Source: Gnomoniopsis sp. IMI 355080
Taxonomy: Eukaryota > Ascomycota > Sordariomycetes > Diaporthales > Gnomoniaceae
Reading direction: 5' to 3'
Assembly (NCBI GenBank): GCA_027946555.1
Contig: JAPEVC010000014.1
Location: 220,367-284,366, forward strand
Length of the DNA stretch: 64,000 bases
A program made the translations under genes and the position numbers. Positions 44,526 to 56,188 of this stretch are shown here, one piece after another; position 1 is the stretch's first letter; each line of letters begins with the position of its first letter. The notes under the pieces are model-generated. The model saw nothing but the letters and a program-made list of their open reading frames with translations. It ran no database searches and was not told the DNA's origin.

Positions 44526-47500
44526 CCTGAGGGGCGGCTTCTTTTACGGAGATCAAGGCACTCTTTGGAGCGAGATGCGAAGAATCTGTATAAGACAATC
44601 ACACAATCCAACTTAGAGTATGCAAGATGAGATGCAAAGGACAATGAGGAGGTAATGAAAGCTGTTCAGCTGTCCGGATCGCTCTTGTGCATGCCGTATG
44701 AGGACAACATTGTTCTTTAAGTAGTACAACAAATATTGTCTCTTCATCCATTCCCCGCTCCGTTGCTTGCTCTCGTGAGCTCGATGCGAGGCTTCAATGA
44801 CCGCATCCTTTACTGCCGATCACTACGATCGGTGAGCGTGACGCCTATGGGCAACACCTTCTCTGCCTCTCAAGCGGTCCAGAGACCAGAAGACCGAAGC
44901 AGGGTCTGCATGCAAGCATGTCCGCATGTCTTGAGTAGTATTGGTCACCGCAGTGGACAACACAGCATGGCGCCGGCCATTGGCCGAGGAACTTGAAAAG
45001 AGTCAGGTCAAAAGCACGCCCACAGCCATTGTGAAGGGCGAAGGTCCGACGCCGAGTGCTTATGCTCCGGATAGGTCGAGGCGTCTCCAAGGGCCGGGAG
45101 GCGTCCTGATTCGGAGGGCGACCAGGTCTGCTGTCACACGCCTCTTAGTCCAAATCCTCTGTGGAAGGGTGACCATGCAGTAGAGAAAGCTCGCAGGGCT
45201 GAGAGAGCTTCACCGTAATTCTAGAGAAGTTTCCGTCATTCTTGCTTCTTCTGGGGTTGGTTGTCCACACTGTTCCTCGGCCGGCGCCGAAGGCCTACCA
45301 CGTTTACTGGGCGCTGACCCTCCCCTCTTGCTGTTGTTGCCTGCCGTGGATGCTGACCCTCCCACGCTCGGTAAACACCATGTGACGACTTGCTGTGGCA
45401 GAACGCTTCCCAAGCATAGAAACTGAGCATGCACAACTCACCTCGTCCGCTGTCGTGATAGGACGCACAGGCAAGACGCCTCTCCCGACGTGCAGACACC
45501 TGGCGTACCGTGACTTGTCGGCTCCGTCGGTAGTCCGAACTCTAACATGACGCTCAGTGTACTGTTTAGCGAGTGTATGTCTGCTAATATATGTAAGCAT
45601 GCAACTATGGTTGCAAGCCCAATGCAAATACAATGCTAGTTGCAGATACAACGACCCTGTGGCTTCAGGTCATTGGTCCGCTATCACCATCTACCGTCGA
45701 GTCTTCAACAAGACCCGGTGCTTCTCCAGCATTATTCCGAACCTTCGGGTCGGGTAGCCCTATGTTGGCATTTCGATGCATGATGCATACGAAAAAGTAC
45801 GAACCCCCCGGTCTTGCATTTGGTCTTTTTGTGTAAAGCGAGATAAGAATTCGCTTCCAGTGTAGATGTCGTTTGACTTTCGGCTACGTAGATCTGGGGA
45901 AGGGCAGATTGGGGAATGAAAATCCGGGGCAATGAGACACGGGACGATTCCCGGAAATTTTTTTAAGGTTATAAGCTTCTTCATCATCAGATGAGCCGGT
46001 CACATTGATGCAACTGCTGCTACCGTTGCGTTCGTCCAACTGCAGGCACAGTGACGCATGCTCAGCCAATGAACACATGCCCTCGTGCACAACTGACAAT
46101 GTCAGATTTACATGCAACCAATACTTGTTGGAAATTTCCAGGGGCAAAACCATGGTTGGCATGTTTTCCTGCTAGAAGCTGACATCAGAAACCTACCTAG
46201 GTCCCCAGCCAAAATACCTGAGATTGTTAACGAAGACCCGTGGGCACTGGATCGCTCTCGTGGCTGCTCCAGACCGCCGGGTCGCCTACAAGTACCACAT
46301 GACAGACCTCGACGAATTGCGGGATTTGTCCGAAGAATCTAGTGCCTTCCATGACATATTACAATAGTCATCTGGACGATATTCACGGTCAAATAGAACG
46401 CCTTGCGAAGTTGGGTTGTGACTACTGGCCTGCGCGGTTGTCATTCAGTGTGTACCGGTCTTGGATGTAAAGGGGTCTATGCCAAATACACAGAGTACTT
46501 GAAGACTCGTCCCAGGACCTTTCAAGATTAAGCCTCAGCTGACGAGTCACGTAAGAGATACTTCTCGACTCGTGGTGCTTTGTCTCCCTGTGTTGTAAGA
46601 CGGCGAATCTTGCTGATCTTGTGAACCTTGAGCGTACCAATCCAGATTTCCCTGCACACAGCGTGCTGGTGTTTACAGACCATTATCTCGATAAATGCAC
46701 CCCCAAAGTTTCTCCTCCAATATTCGCCTCCTCCTTCATTTCTTTTCAAAGTAGGATGATGGAGCAGTTTGGGTTTGAATGATACTCGATTATGCTCATA
46801 CCTCATCTCCACCGGTCAACTTTAAACTACCAGTGAGCCTTGAGCGACACGGAATGTAGCAGCGCCCGGCCCTGCAGGATCAAACTTCAACACACTTTCC
46901 GATTGTGAAAAACATGAATAATAGCTTGAGCATATTCGGCAACCTATCTCAAACTCACATTGTGATCGTATTTACTATTGGAATATGCTTTACCAAACTC
47001 GCCCCCGGCCTTTCATGCGCCCAATAAAACTTCAGGGGCTTAGCCACTTGATCCTTTTAGCAAAACCCTATCTATAGGAGGTAAGTATAGCTAGGGTCTG
47101 CCTCCCAGCTGTGATTCTCATCGCAGGACTCCCAAAGTTGTATATTATTAGTACTACGTTTCTTCTTCAAGTTGTATATTCCTCGCCATGCGGAATTTGA
47201 GTTGCACCGCGAAAAGGCAGTGTACAGTCCTCGCTGTCTAAGCCACTTTCTAAGCTCCGGCCGTCCACAGAACATTGACCAATAAAGCCGCCAAGCTGGG
47301 TAAGAGCACCCAAGGTCAAGGTCAGTGAAGCCACCCTTGAAGATCTTAAGGTCAGATTGAAGACGAAGAACAAGCCGGACCTCACGGGGCTCAATATTTA
47401 CCCCACATGCACGATACCTAGGTACTGAGCCTAACGACGATGCGAGCTGAAAGGGAAAGCAAAAAAGGGGAGGGGGGGAGGAAATCCGTCAATACCATCG

Positions 47501-47959
47501 TTCAAAATAAATGACGAGCGCGATGCAGCAGATACTGGTGTGTTTTCAATATTTGTCGCTTTTTTTTTTGCTGCACTCATTAACCCTAATTTCCTGTGAA
47601 GAGGGCGAAGCCTCGTGTTAGTTACCCAATTGGGAAGTTCAACCTCCGGCGCCAAAACATTCCCAGTTGCCTTGATCAGACGCTGCAGCACTAGACTACT
47701 GAAATTCGACAGTGTGGGCACGGGCCCGCCACTTGTGTCTTGATGAACATTTTGAGTACATTGATGTTGGAGTTTTCCCCCTCCTTTAGCCCATCCGGTA
47801 TTAGTAAAGCCGACCTAGGCTAGCCGTGGGTATTCTACAGCACGACGTCACGATATGAATCTTGCATAGATTCGCTCAATAGCCCAATACTTGCAGCCTC
47901 ATTAGAATTCTTCGAAACACTACTCCCACAAGACAATCTACACCAAGGAACCGAGCACT
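44526..47959. other. 3.4-kb interval with no recognisable gene
   Basis: Only short unconserved frames on both strands. Some contain stretches such as a run of T at about 47561-47569. The left edge should be the GH43 promoter and the right edge the isochorismatase-like promoter. Eroded coding or repeat sequence cannot be excluded. Confidence 0.4.
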
Positions 47960-48666
47960 ATGACTAAGAGTTTCCGAGAGCTTGTTGGCGCCCAGCCATC
48001 CACGGCCTCAACGCAGGACAGTGTCTTGCTCATCATCGACGCTCAGAATGAGTAAGTGGCCTTCAGAACAATATTTGAGAACCCACATATATTTATGCGC
48101 GTGGTGCAGATATGCTGAAGGGAAGTTAAAGACCGCCAATGTCGACTCCACTCGCAAGGCTATAGCACAACTATTGGAAAAATACCGTGCGGCGTCCGCA
48201 CCACTCGTACACATTGTGCACAAGACACCGGAAGGTGCCCCTCTTTTCACCCCAGGATCGTCTTTGGCCAAAGAGTTCAACGAGCTGGAACCTAAGGATG
48301 GCGAGCAGGTCATCGTGAAGGAGCACCCCGGCAGTTTCTCCGGGACGAATCTCGAAACTTACCTCAAGGAAACTCAGAAACAGAAACTTGTGCTGACCGG
48401 GTAGTACGTGTTTGCTTTAATTTTTTGCCAAATTCCACCAAATACGAGTGATGGTAACTGACAGGCACACTCGCAGTATGGCTCACGTCTGCGTAGCCAC
48501 GACCGCCGGGCAGGCTGCTGAGAGAGGCTACGATGTCCTCATCGCTGAGGACGCGGTTGGCGATCGGGATATCCCTGGTGTTGAGGCGGAGGATCTCAAA
48601 AAGACGGTGCTAGCCCAGTTGGCTGATTTCGCAGCAACTATAATCCTCTCTTCTAGTATCAATTGA
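47960..48666 (+). CDS. Isochorismatase-family cysteine hydrolase
   Basis: Exons 47960-48051, 48110-48403 and 48477-48666 join in frame to 191 residues, normal for the fold. The catalytic triad of the family is present: Asp in SVLLIIDAQNEY (D27), Lys in VIVKEHPGSFSGTNLE (K101) and Cys in TGYMAHVCVATTA (C134). The last motif is assembled across the second splice junction. ERGYDVLIAEDAVGDRDIPG is the usual segment after the nucleophile. Such enzymes hydrolyse small amides or enol ethers (nicotinamidase, isochorismatase, N-carbamoyl hydrolases). Fungal members of this size have no assigned substrate that I know of. No signal peptide, so cytosolic. Confidence 0.92.
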
Positions 48667-49283
48667 CAGGTATATAATGCAAGATGAGTGCTGAATATGT
48701 TATAGCTGGATCTGATATTTTATTCCTGTCTTTTGGAATTCTCGAGACAAGCTCAGGGACCTACATTTCACGCCGAATTTATAGACCATTCTCTGTGGGT
48801 TATACCCAAAATCCACATATGATAGAATGAGTGACACACCGTACTAGGTAGGGGTGGTATATACAATACATACCCAGGTGTCTTCGATCAGCTTGCTATA
48901 GTGGAGACCGGTGCCGTTCTCGGCTAGGAGCCCCGCAGGTTCAGGTACTGTACAGTACCTAGGTACCCTCTGGATCCCCGGCACGGCTTAAAGACGTGGG
49001 GGAGCTTTAACTCCGCGTCAAACTCGCGCCGTCATCTAAACTGCGACTCGATCTACATTCTCGATCTTCCATTTCTCGACATTGGATCGTCATTGTTCCC
49101 GTCCTCGCGCGTGATTCTAATCCTCACGCCTTCAAGCTCCCAGCACTGCCTTCATTATCCGACAAATTCAAGTTCGCATACGACAGCGGCCGAAACAATT
49201 ATCCGCAGACCGAACGGCTCACACAACCTACGCGGTAACGACCTCAGTTGTTGCAGGGTCATCTGTGCCGGGGCGCACCGGGG
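48667..49283. other. Intergenic region upstream of cullin-4
   Basis: About 620 bp. It contains the 3' UTR of the hydrolase gene and the promoter and 5' UTR of the cullin. The last 280 bases are pyrimidine-rich and stay open in the cullin frame only from 49248, so an upstream coding exon is unlikely. Confidence 0.45.
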
Positions 49284-51929
49284 ATGCAGTCAAGCTCCCA
49301 CCCTTCCAAGCCCCCTCTCTCTTCTTCCGACAACCACGATTCTTCTACTTCCGCCCCTCGACGCCGGCCTCGAGTCGATTCCAGCTCCTCCATCTCACGT
49401 TCCACTCCCGATCCTAAGCGCATCCGAGGCGGAGGAGACGCAGGCTCCACGTCCAGCTTCGTCAACACGACACCTCTGAAGCCTGGGACTGCTGCCATGG
49501 CCACGTTGAGCGCAAAGGGTCTGGGCAAGAGGCCTGAGGGAGCCTCTGGCTTCACCCCCATGTCTGGTGCTAGGAAGATTGTCATCAAGAACTTCCGGAC
49601 TAGCTCCACCCGCGCCGCCGAAGTTGATAACTACTACAAAAGAACTTGGGCGGACATTGATGCTGCGCTGAGCTCTATCCTCGTGGGTACTAAAGCGCGT
49701 ATGCCATTGGAGTCGGTGTATCGAGGCGTGGAGGATTTATGTCGGCATGGCGAGGGAGACAAACTCTACAATATGCTGAAGCAGCGTTGTGCACAGCACT
49801 TGCACGGCAAAGTGCTCAGCATTATCAACGAAGCGGGACTATCATCAGATGTCGACGTACTGAAGGTTGTCTGGGATCAATGGGCAATTTTCAGCAAGAC
49901 CGAGAAAACCATACGGTCCGCGTTCAGTTTTCTCGACCGCTCGTTCCTTTTGGCCAGCAAGAAGCACGACTCCATCAACGACCTTCTCCTCAAGCTGTAT
50001 CGGAAGATGGTCTTCGAGGCTGAAGGTGGTGTTGAGTCCAAAATTGGGCAGATGGTGGTGACTGGGCTGTGTCGACTGGTGGACTACGACAGGCGAGGAG
50101 ACTCGGCAGCCAATCCCACCCTGATACACGACTCTATCAACATGCTCAAAATTCTTGGAGTATATGGGTCCAAATTCGAGCCAGCTTTCCTCCGAGAGTC
50201 TGATGAATACTTCAACGAATTCGGCAAGGACCAATCAGAGCATGGCCTGAAGAGTTATATTTCCCATACCGAAAGACTACTGAACCAAGAGGATGGACGT
50301 TGCAACAAATACAATTTCGATAGCACGACCAAGGTCATGCTTCTCGAGAGCGCCCATTATATCCTAATCAAAAGCTACTCCTCGTTGCTGCTAGATCAAA
50401 GTAACGTTTCTAGGCTACTGGAGCAGAACGAAACTGAATCTATGAGAGCACTGTACATGCTGCTGGGCTTGTCGAAACTGCAGAAGAACTTGAAGGAGCC
50501 TTTTGAGCAGTACATTATTCAGACTGGGTCTGTCATCGTTAACGACACGGAGAAGGGCGACGAGATGGTCATTCGGCTCCTGGAGTTCAGACGGGACTTG
50601 GACATCATGATTCGCGACGCTTTTAATGGCGACGACACCTTCACTCATGGCTTGAGAGACGCATTCCCGCATTTCATTAATGACAAGAAGACTTCGTCCA
50701 CGTGGGGCACTGGTACGTCCAAGGTTGGAGAGATGATTGCTAAGCACGTGGATATGCTGCTACGAGGTGGGCTCAAAGCGCTCCCCAAGAATCTTCTCTC
50801 GGACAGCAAGGACCGAAGCGAGGCTGAGAGGAGCGGCCAGGCAAGTACAGGCGATGAAGACGCCGAGCTGGACCGGCAATTGGAAGCAGCGTTGGAGCTA
50901 TTCCGATTCATCCAAGGCAAAGATGTGTTTGAGGCATTCTACAAAAAAGACCTGGCTCGCCGGTTGTTAATGAACCGCAGTGCCAGCCAAGATGCTGAGC
51001 GGAACATGCTCTCAAAGCTAAAGAGCGAGTGTGGTTCAATATTCACCCACAACCTCGAGCAGATGTTCAAGGACATGGAGCTGGTCAAGGACGAGATGGC
51101 CAACTACAAGGATTGGCTGGAGGGCTCTGGCAGAGACAAGGGCGGAGTCGATCTCAGCGTCAGCATCTTATCACAAGCTGCATGGCCTTCGTACCCAGAC
51201 GTCAAGATGCTGGTTCCGGAAGACGTCGCTCAAAAGATTGACAAGTTTGACGCGTACTACAAAAACAAGCATACAGGGCGTAAATTGCTCTGGAAGCACA
51301 ACTTGGCGCACTGTGTGGTGAAGGCCTCCTTCCCCAAAGGAACAAAGGAACTCATGGTCAGCTCAATGCAGGCCACAGTTCTCGTACTGTTCAATCAAGC
51401 AGCCGATGGCGTGCTTAGCACTGAGCAAATCGCGACGGCGACTCAGCTATCGGGTGGTGAGCTGGAGCGCACGCTGCAGTCACTGGCGTGCGCGAAGATC
51501 CGGCCTTTGGTCAAAAGTCCGAAGAGCAAAGACATCAAACCCACAGATACGTTCGTCGTAAACAAGGCTTTCTCGGACCCTAAGTACCGCATCAAAATCA
51601 ACCAGATTCAACTCAAAGAGACCAAAGCCGAGAACAAGGAGACGCACGAGAAAGTTGCCGCGGATAGGCAATTTGAGACCCAGGCGGCTATCGTCCGTAT
51701 CATGAAGAGCCGCAAGACCATGACGCACCCACAGCTGGTTGCCGAGGTCATCAACCAAACGAAGAGCAGAGGGGCGATGGACCCGCAGGATATCAAGCAG
51801 AACATTGAGAAGTACGCATACTCTGCACCTGAGAATTTCCTTTGCTTTTCTAGACTGACACTTTTATACAGACTCATCGAGAAGGAGTACCTCGAGCGAG
51901 AGGGCACTATGTACACCTACTTAGCGTAG
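49284..51929 (+). CDS. CUL4: Cullin-4 (CRL4 ubiquitin-ligase scaffold)
   Basis: Two exons, 49284-51811 and 51872-51929, give 861 residues. After a disordered Ser/Pro/Arg-rich N-terminus the cullin repeats begin at ARKIVIKNFRTSSTRAAEVD. ELYQAVE-like SVYRGVEDLCRHGEGDKLYN and KRCA-type segments are closer to CUL4 than to CUL1 or CUL3. The cullin-homology region has KDVFEAFYKKDLARRLLMNR and LKSECGSIFTHNLEQMFKDM. The neddylation Lys lies in IVRIMKSRKTM (about K808), and the end is LIEKEYLEREGTMYTYLA. CUL4 pairs with DDB1 and RBX1; in Neurospora it is needed for DIM-5-dependent histone H3K9 methylation and DNA methylation. The intron at 51812-51871 is 60 nt with no stop, so an unspliced reading also stays open. 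The spliced form restores the conserved IEKLIEKEYLERE. Confidence 0.93.
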   Translation: MQSSSHPSKPPLSSSDNHDSSTSAPRRRPRVDSSSSISRSTPDPKRIRGGGDAGSTSSFVNTTPLKPGTAAMATLSAKGLGKRPEGASGFTPMSGARKIVIKNFRTSSTRAAEVDNYYKRTWADIDAALSSILVGTKARMPLESVYRGVEDLCRHGEGDKLYNMLKQRCAQHLHGKVLSIINEAGLSSDVDVLKVVWDQWAIFSKTEKTIRSAFSFLDRSFLLASKKHDSINDLLLKLYRKMVFEAEGGVESKIGQMVVTGLCRLVDYDRRGDSAANPTLIHDSINMLKILGVYGSKFEPAFLRESDEYFNEFGKDQSEHGLKSYISHTERLLNQEDGRCNKYNFDSTTKVMLLESAHYILIKSYSSLLLDQSNVSRLLEQNETESMRALYMLLGLSKLQKNLKEPFEQYIIQTGSVIVNDTEKGDEMVIRLLEFRRDLDIMIRDAFNGDDTFTHGLRDAFPHFINDKKTSSTWGTGTSKVGEMIAKHVDMLLRGGLKALPKNLLSDSKDRSEAERSGQASTGDEDAELDRQLEAALELFRFIQGKDVFEAFYKKDLARRLLMNRSASQDAERNMLSKLKSECGSIFTHNLEQMFKDMELVKDEMANYKDWLEGSGRDKGGVDLSVSILSQAAWPSYPDVKMLVPEDVAQKIDKFDAYYKNKHTGRKLLWKHNLAHCVVKASFPKGTKELMVSSMQATVLVLFNQAADGVLSTEQIATATQLSGGELERTLQSLACAKIRPLVKSPKSKDIKPTDTFVVNKAFSDPKYRIKINQIQLKETKAENKETHEKVAADRQFETQAAIVRIMKSRKTMTHPQLVAEVINQTKSRGAMDPQDIKQNIEKYAYSAPENFLCFSRLTLLYRLIEKEYLEREGTMYTYLA

Positions 51930-52483
51930 GTGCTTTCGCTCAGAGTCTTTTGATTGCGGATTGCTCGGCGTTTCAGCGGCGCCTTGGGATGGGTGGTATT
52001 GTACTGGACAAATCCGGCCTCCGGATGGATGAGAATATGACGACTACGCCTGTACACATATTAGATGAAAGGCCCTAAGTCTGGTGGAACCTACAAATAA
52101 TTAGCTGTAGCTTCCAGCTTCGAGTTGCCCCAATTGTTCGTTGGATTTCCATATTGACTGTGTCTTGATGGTGGCTCTCCATCCCTTACATGTCTTTAAA
52201 TGTCATGAGCATTCAAGTCTGGTCCGTAAACGCCTTGAGTTGAAGTATGGCAGAGGTCCTCGGCGGGTTGACCCTAGGATGACCAACCCCTGTCGGTAGA
52301 CCCTGGTCAGATAAAAAGACGGCTCCACTCAAAAACTGAAGACGCTTCTTATCGATATGGAATTATTATTCGGTCGGATTTCCCATCATCGACTTGTTCG
52401 CAACTTTGCGCAACAACACACACACACACACACACATACTGTCCATTACCGTCCTTTAATACAATTGACCCATTCCAGACAAG
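51930..52483. other. Intergenic region cullin-4 / MRT4
   Basis: About 550 bp in tandem orientation, with the cullin 3' UTR and the MRT4 promoter. A CA microsatellite at 52414-52437 lies in the probable MRT4 5' leader. Confidence 0.45.
52414..52437. repeat. CA microsatellite upstream of MRT4
   Basis: CAACAACA followed by about ten CA units, ending 46 bases before the MRT4 start codon. It lies in the likely 5' UTR. Confidence 0.85.
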
Positions 52484-53423
52484 ATGCCCAAGTCAAAGAG
52501 ATCCAAGACGTACCACCTGACGCAGGTCGACAAGAAGACGCGCGAGGACAAGGAGCAGCTTTTCCAGAACATCAGAGAGACGGTGCCCAAGTTCGCCCAC
52601 TGCTTCGTACTTGGCTTCGATAACATGCGCAACAATCACCTCAAGGATGTCAGACGCGAAATGTCTGATTCAAGGTACGTCTGGTAGACTGGGGTCCTCC
52701 CATTGTGCTCAAATCTACTACTCAACCACCTGCACAAAAATATCCTAGCAAAAGACCAACACTAATCTTGCTCTCTCTTTCTCTCTCCTCTACAGAATCT
52801 TTTTCGGCAAAACCAAACTCATGTCCCGCGCCCTCGGCACCTCTCCCTCCGACGCCATTGCCGAAGGCATCCACCGCCTATCGCCCTTCCTCACCGGCTC
52901 CGTCGCGCTGCTCTTCACGAACCGCGATCCGGCCGCCATCTCCCAGTACTTTGCCGACTTCACGCCCGTCGACTTTGCGCGCGCCGGTGCCGTCGCGGGC
53001 TCCGAGTTTGTCATCCCGCCGGGCGTCGTGTACGCCACGGGCGGCGCCGTGCCCCCGGAGCACGACGTGCCACTGGGTCACACGATTGAGCCCGAGTTGC
53101 GACGACTGGGCGTGCCGACGCGGATGGTGAGGGGCAAGGTTGTGCTGGGTGGGAGTGAGAGTGGCGAGGGAAGTGAGGGGTATACGGTCTGTAAGGAGGG
53201 AGATGTGTTGGACTCGAGGCAGACGAGGCTGTTGAAATTGTTTGATCAGTGCTTGAGTGAGTTCAAGGTGCGGGTGTTGGCGTAAGTATTATCCACTCTG
53301 CATGAGGTCCTTCTTTAAAGAGCGTTGCTAATCAGGAATTGTAGGTACTGGACCGCTGAGAGCGGGCTTGTAACGGAAGTCGACGCTGATGCCATGGAAG
53401 TTGAGGCAGAGGATGATGAGTGA
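52484..53423 (+). CDS. MRT4: Ribosome-assembly factor MRT4 (P0-like)
   Basis: Exons 52484-52674, 52796-53281 and 53345-53423 join in frame to 251 residues. MPKSKRSKTYHLTQVDKKTR is the characteristic N-terminus. The uL10-like fold follows: KFAHCFVLGFDNMRNNHLKD, RIFFGKTKLMSRALG, LTGSVALLFTNRDP and the inserted domain DFARAGAVAGSEFVIPPGVV. LRRLGVPTRMVRGKVVL and SEFKVRVLAYWTAESG close it, with an acidic tail VEAEDDE. MRT4 binds nascent 60S particles in the nucleolus in place of P0 and is later exchanged for it. The first intron carries a strong CT-rich tract before its acceptor. Confidence 0.96.
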
Positions 53424-54366
53424 GGGAGCCACGATATTAGGAAATGGCTAGTTACTCCAGTTCAGCATGGCAGATCGGTGCTCGTCCCATAGCGCACGGC
53501 AAAAGGGTCTAAGGATAGCATTGCAAGCACTTTCGGGTTCATCTGGCTAGGCTAGGATGCCACCATTCATGGGTTACGGCGTTCTATTTTGGGATGGTAA
53601 AAAAGGACGCCAGCTGAGCATGATAGATGGATCGGATTGAAAGAGTACTTCAGGTTGGCCAGAGCGTGGTTACCATCCATTAATCTGGGGCACCTGTAGC
53701 TACGGAGCTATGAATGGTCCTCTTCAAGAGGCGGTGGTTTACTTACATGAACGGTAAAATTGCCATTCCGTGGTCTTAGGAGTGCAGACTGTCAAAGAAA
53801 TTACCTGAATGCCTTTCCGAGCCCTCGTGATTTTCCTCGCCTGATTCCTTCCCTGATGCAAATTACTGAAGATGCGCCTGGTCAGTAGGAGCTACTGTCC
53901 TTACCTCTGACCTTACCTCGAAGTTGCCGCAATCCAACACATTCCATCGACTACTAAGATGCTGCTTCGCAATTTTGTATAAGGAGACATATTACCTGTC
54001 TCACCCATAATGCGGGTGTGGTACTCTTCTTAAGCCGGACGAACAGAGGTAGTGTGAAGAGCGGTCCTAGCAGTGTCGTCGATATCCTACCAACAATCAT
54101 GTTCCCAGGAAGAGCTGCTCCCAGGTATGTCCGAGATTGGCAGTACCTTATTGAGATTTGGGTATGTATTTCCAGGTGGGCCGATATGTGAGATCCAGGT
54201 CACACTTGAGTGGTTTTACCTTGGTCGAAGATTGTTCCAAGGTGCTCTGAGAAAGCTCTGGCTTCGGTCTGCTTACCCTTGGTGTCGAAAGGGGAGAGAT
54301 GAAGACGAGAAACGCGAAACTAGTGGACTCAAGATACCCACCACAAGACCGAAGGCCCTGCCGTCA
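53424..54366. other. Convergent interval MRT4 / U1-70K
   Basis: About 940 bp between convergent stop codons; it includes both 3' UTRs. No supported gene. The long plus-strand frame that continues from 54073 into the U1-70K gene is the antisense of its Gly/Arg-rich region. Confidence 0.45.
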
Positions 54367-55852
54367 TTAGTATCGACGCAGCTTTCGCTCTCCCTCGTAG
54401 CCCGAACCACCTTCGTATGGACGCTTGCGGGAGTCGTCTCGGCGATCATCAAAGCCGCCTCGGCGATCGTCGTGGCCCCTATCACGATACCCACCGCCGC
54501 GGTCGCCGCGGTCACGAGAGCCAAGTGGCTCCATATTGCTGCCCGAGCCGGAACGATCGTAGCCGCCGCCGCGGTAGCCGCCACTTCCTCTATCATCATC
54601 GCGTCGCCCATATCCACCACCTCCCCTGTAGTCGTTGCGATCACGGTCGGACCGACCGCCGTATCCGCCAGAGGAAGAGCCAGGTCCGCTGGGAGCGTTG
54701 GGAGGGCCACCATATCCATTGGAAGGGCCGCCAAAGCCACGATCGCGACCACCGAAGCCGCCGCCACGAGGGCCACGGTCGAAGCCTCCCCTGAAGCCTC
54801 CCCGGTCTCCTCCGCGGAAGCCTCCACGTCCACCTCTAAATCCACCGCGGAAACCGCCGCCAAAGTCACCAGGACCACCACCAGGGCGCAGTGGAGCAGC
54901 TTTTGTGTAGCCGCGGCCACCGAGTCCTCCTCCCAGGCGACGGGGTTTCCAGCCAGGAACTGTACGGCCTCGCTCAACGTCCAGCTTGATACGGCGGCCG
55001 TGAATACTGATACCATCAAGTTGATCCATAGCAGCTAAATAGTGCGCGCGGCAAAACGCGCTTGTGTCAGTACAGCCTTACCAATGTTTGCATACCTTTG
55101 TTGTGACGTCTGAGTGAAGGATGAGGGGATGAGAAGGGCAAGCTTGAGGGCCACAGCTCGGGAGGGTATCTTGGGGTTGCCTGAGTGGCTCCAGGTGCTC
55201 GATGGGGGGAATTTTTTTGATGGCTTGTTTACCTCTCATATCCTTCTCACGCTCAAACACAATGAACGCGTAGCCGCGGTGCGGCTTCTTTTTCTTGTTT
55301 GGCTTCTCATCGGCGTGAGTGTCCCTGACGATGCGAATCTGGGAGGAAATTGTAAGCTTCGATGGCACCAGGATTGAGTAGGGCAGGGCAAACAAACGCG
55401 CTCAATATTGCCAATGCGCCCAAACTCCCGCTCGAGATCCTCCTCTGTGGCCTGGTAAGAGAGGCGACAGACGATCAGCGTCTTGAACGCGTCACCACGC
55501 ACGTTGGGATCCTCGGCAGGCTTATCTGCGCCGATGTTAGTCTCGCCTCTACACAATCAGATTATTACGGACAGATGGGGGCAGTCTCACAAGACTTGGG
55601 CCCCTCAGTCACCAGCCTCTCGATCTCGGCCTTCTTTTCCAACTTCTTCCGGTCGCGGGCCTGCAGCCAACTCTCCGTGGGCACGTAATTGTCTTTGTCC
55701 TTGTACTCCTTCAACGCGTCCAGAAAACCGGCAACACCGCTGGGGTTGGCGGTTCGTCGTTCCTCAGCGGAGTAATCGCAGGGAGGGACCCAACGTAGGG
55801 GAGGGCGCGGCGCAAAAAGCGCGAGGAGGTTGGGGGGGAGCTTGTCGGTCAT
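54367..55852 (-). CDS. SNP1: U1 snRNP 70-kDa protein (U1-70K)
   Basis: Exons 55852-55591, 55525-55398, 55338-55233 and 55034-54367 join in frame to 387 residues. The N-terminal U1-70K region is MTDKLPPNLLALFAPRPPLR, PCDYSAEERR and GVAGFLDALKEYKD. The RRM (about 102-185) has RNP2 TLIVCRLS, EREFGRIGNIERIRIVRD and RNP1 RGYAFIVF, split by two introns. AAMDQLDGISIHGRRIKLDV ends the domain and VERGRTVPGWKPRRLGGG follows. The last 200 residues are a Gly/Arg/Asp-rich (RGG) low-complexity tail ending RKLRRY. The protein binds U1 snRNA stem-loop 1 and supports 5' splice-site recognition in the nucleus. The third intron (198 nt) is much longer than the others in this gene. Confidence 0.95.
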
Positions 55853-56188
55853 GTTGTCTTGTTCAGACGTCGCTCATGTCGGTAGGATGGAGGGGCCAAC
55901 TAGGAAGTTTTTCTTGAATGAATCGAGGGATGTGGCTTAGTTGTCAGGCCTCGAACATCTCCAGTCTCAAGGCTGTTGTTGTGGCTGCCAAACAATGGAA
56001 TGCAATGCGAGGCAACGAAATGAGCTGGGCATGCTGTTTTGCGACAGAATGACTGCTCATAGAGACACGAGTTGTAGCTTTTTGGAGTGCGCTAGTGGCT
56101 TAGTAATACAGCTGCCAAACTTCTCGTCCCCGAAGCAGCAGCGACATGACATAGAAGGAGCCTTTGGACTTCACATGCAAACCCCAAG
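55853..56188. promoter_or_regulatory. Divergent promoter, U1-70K / mL43
   Basis: 336 bp between two divergent start codons, so both promoters are compact and may be shared. No specific element is called. Confidence 0.45.

Noticed and set aside
48008..48313. 101-codon minus-strand frame
   Set aside because: Antisense to the isochorismatase-fold gene, whose catalytic triad is intact.
54273..55019. 248-codon minus-strand frame over U1-70K
   Set aside because: Same strand but a different frame from the RGG tail; composition artefact with no motif.
54073..55038. 321-codon plus-strand frame rich in Ala/Thr/Val
   Set aside because: It is antisense to the Gly/Arg-rich tail of U1-70K. The repetitive GGN/CGN codons keep the opposite strand free of stops, and the translation has no known domain.
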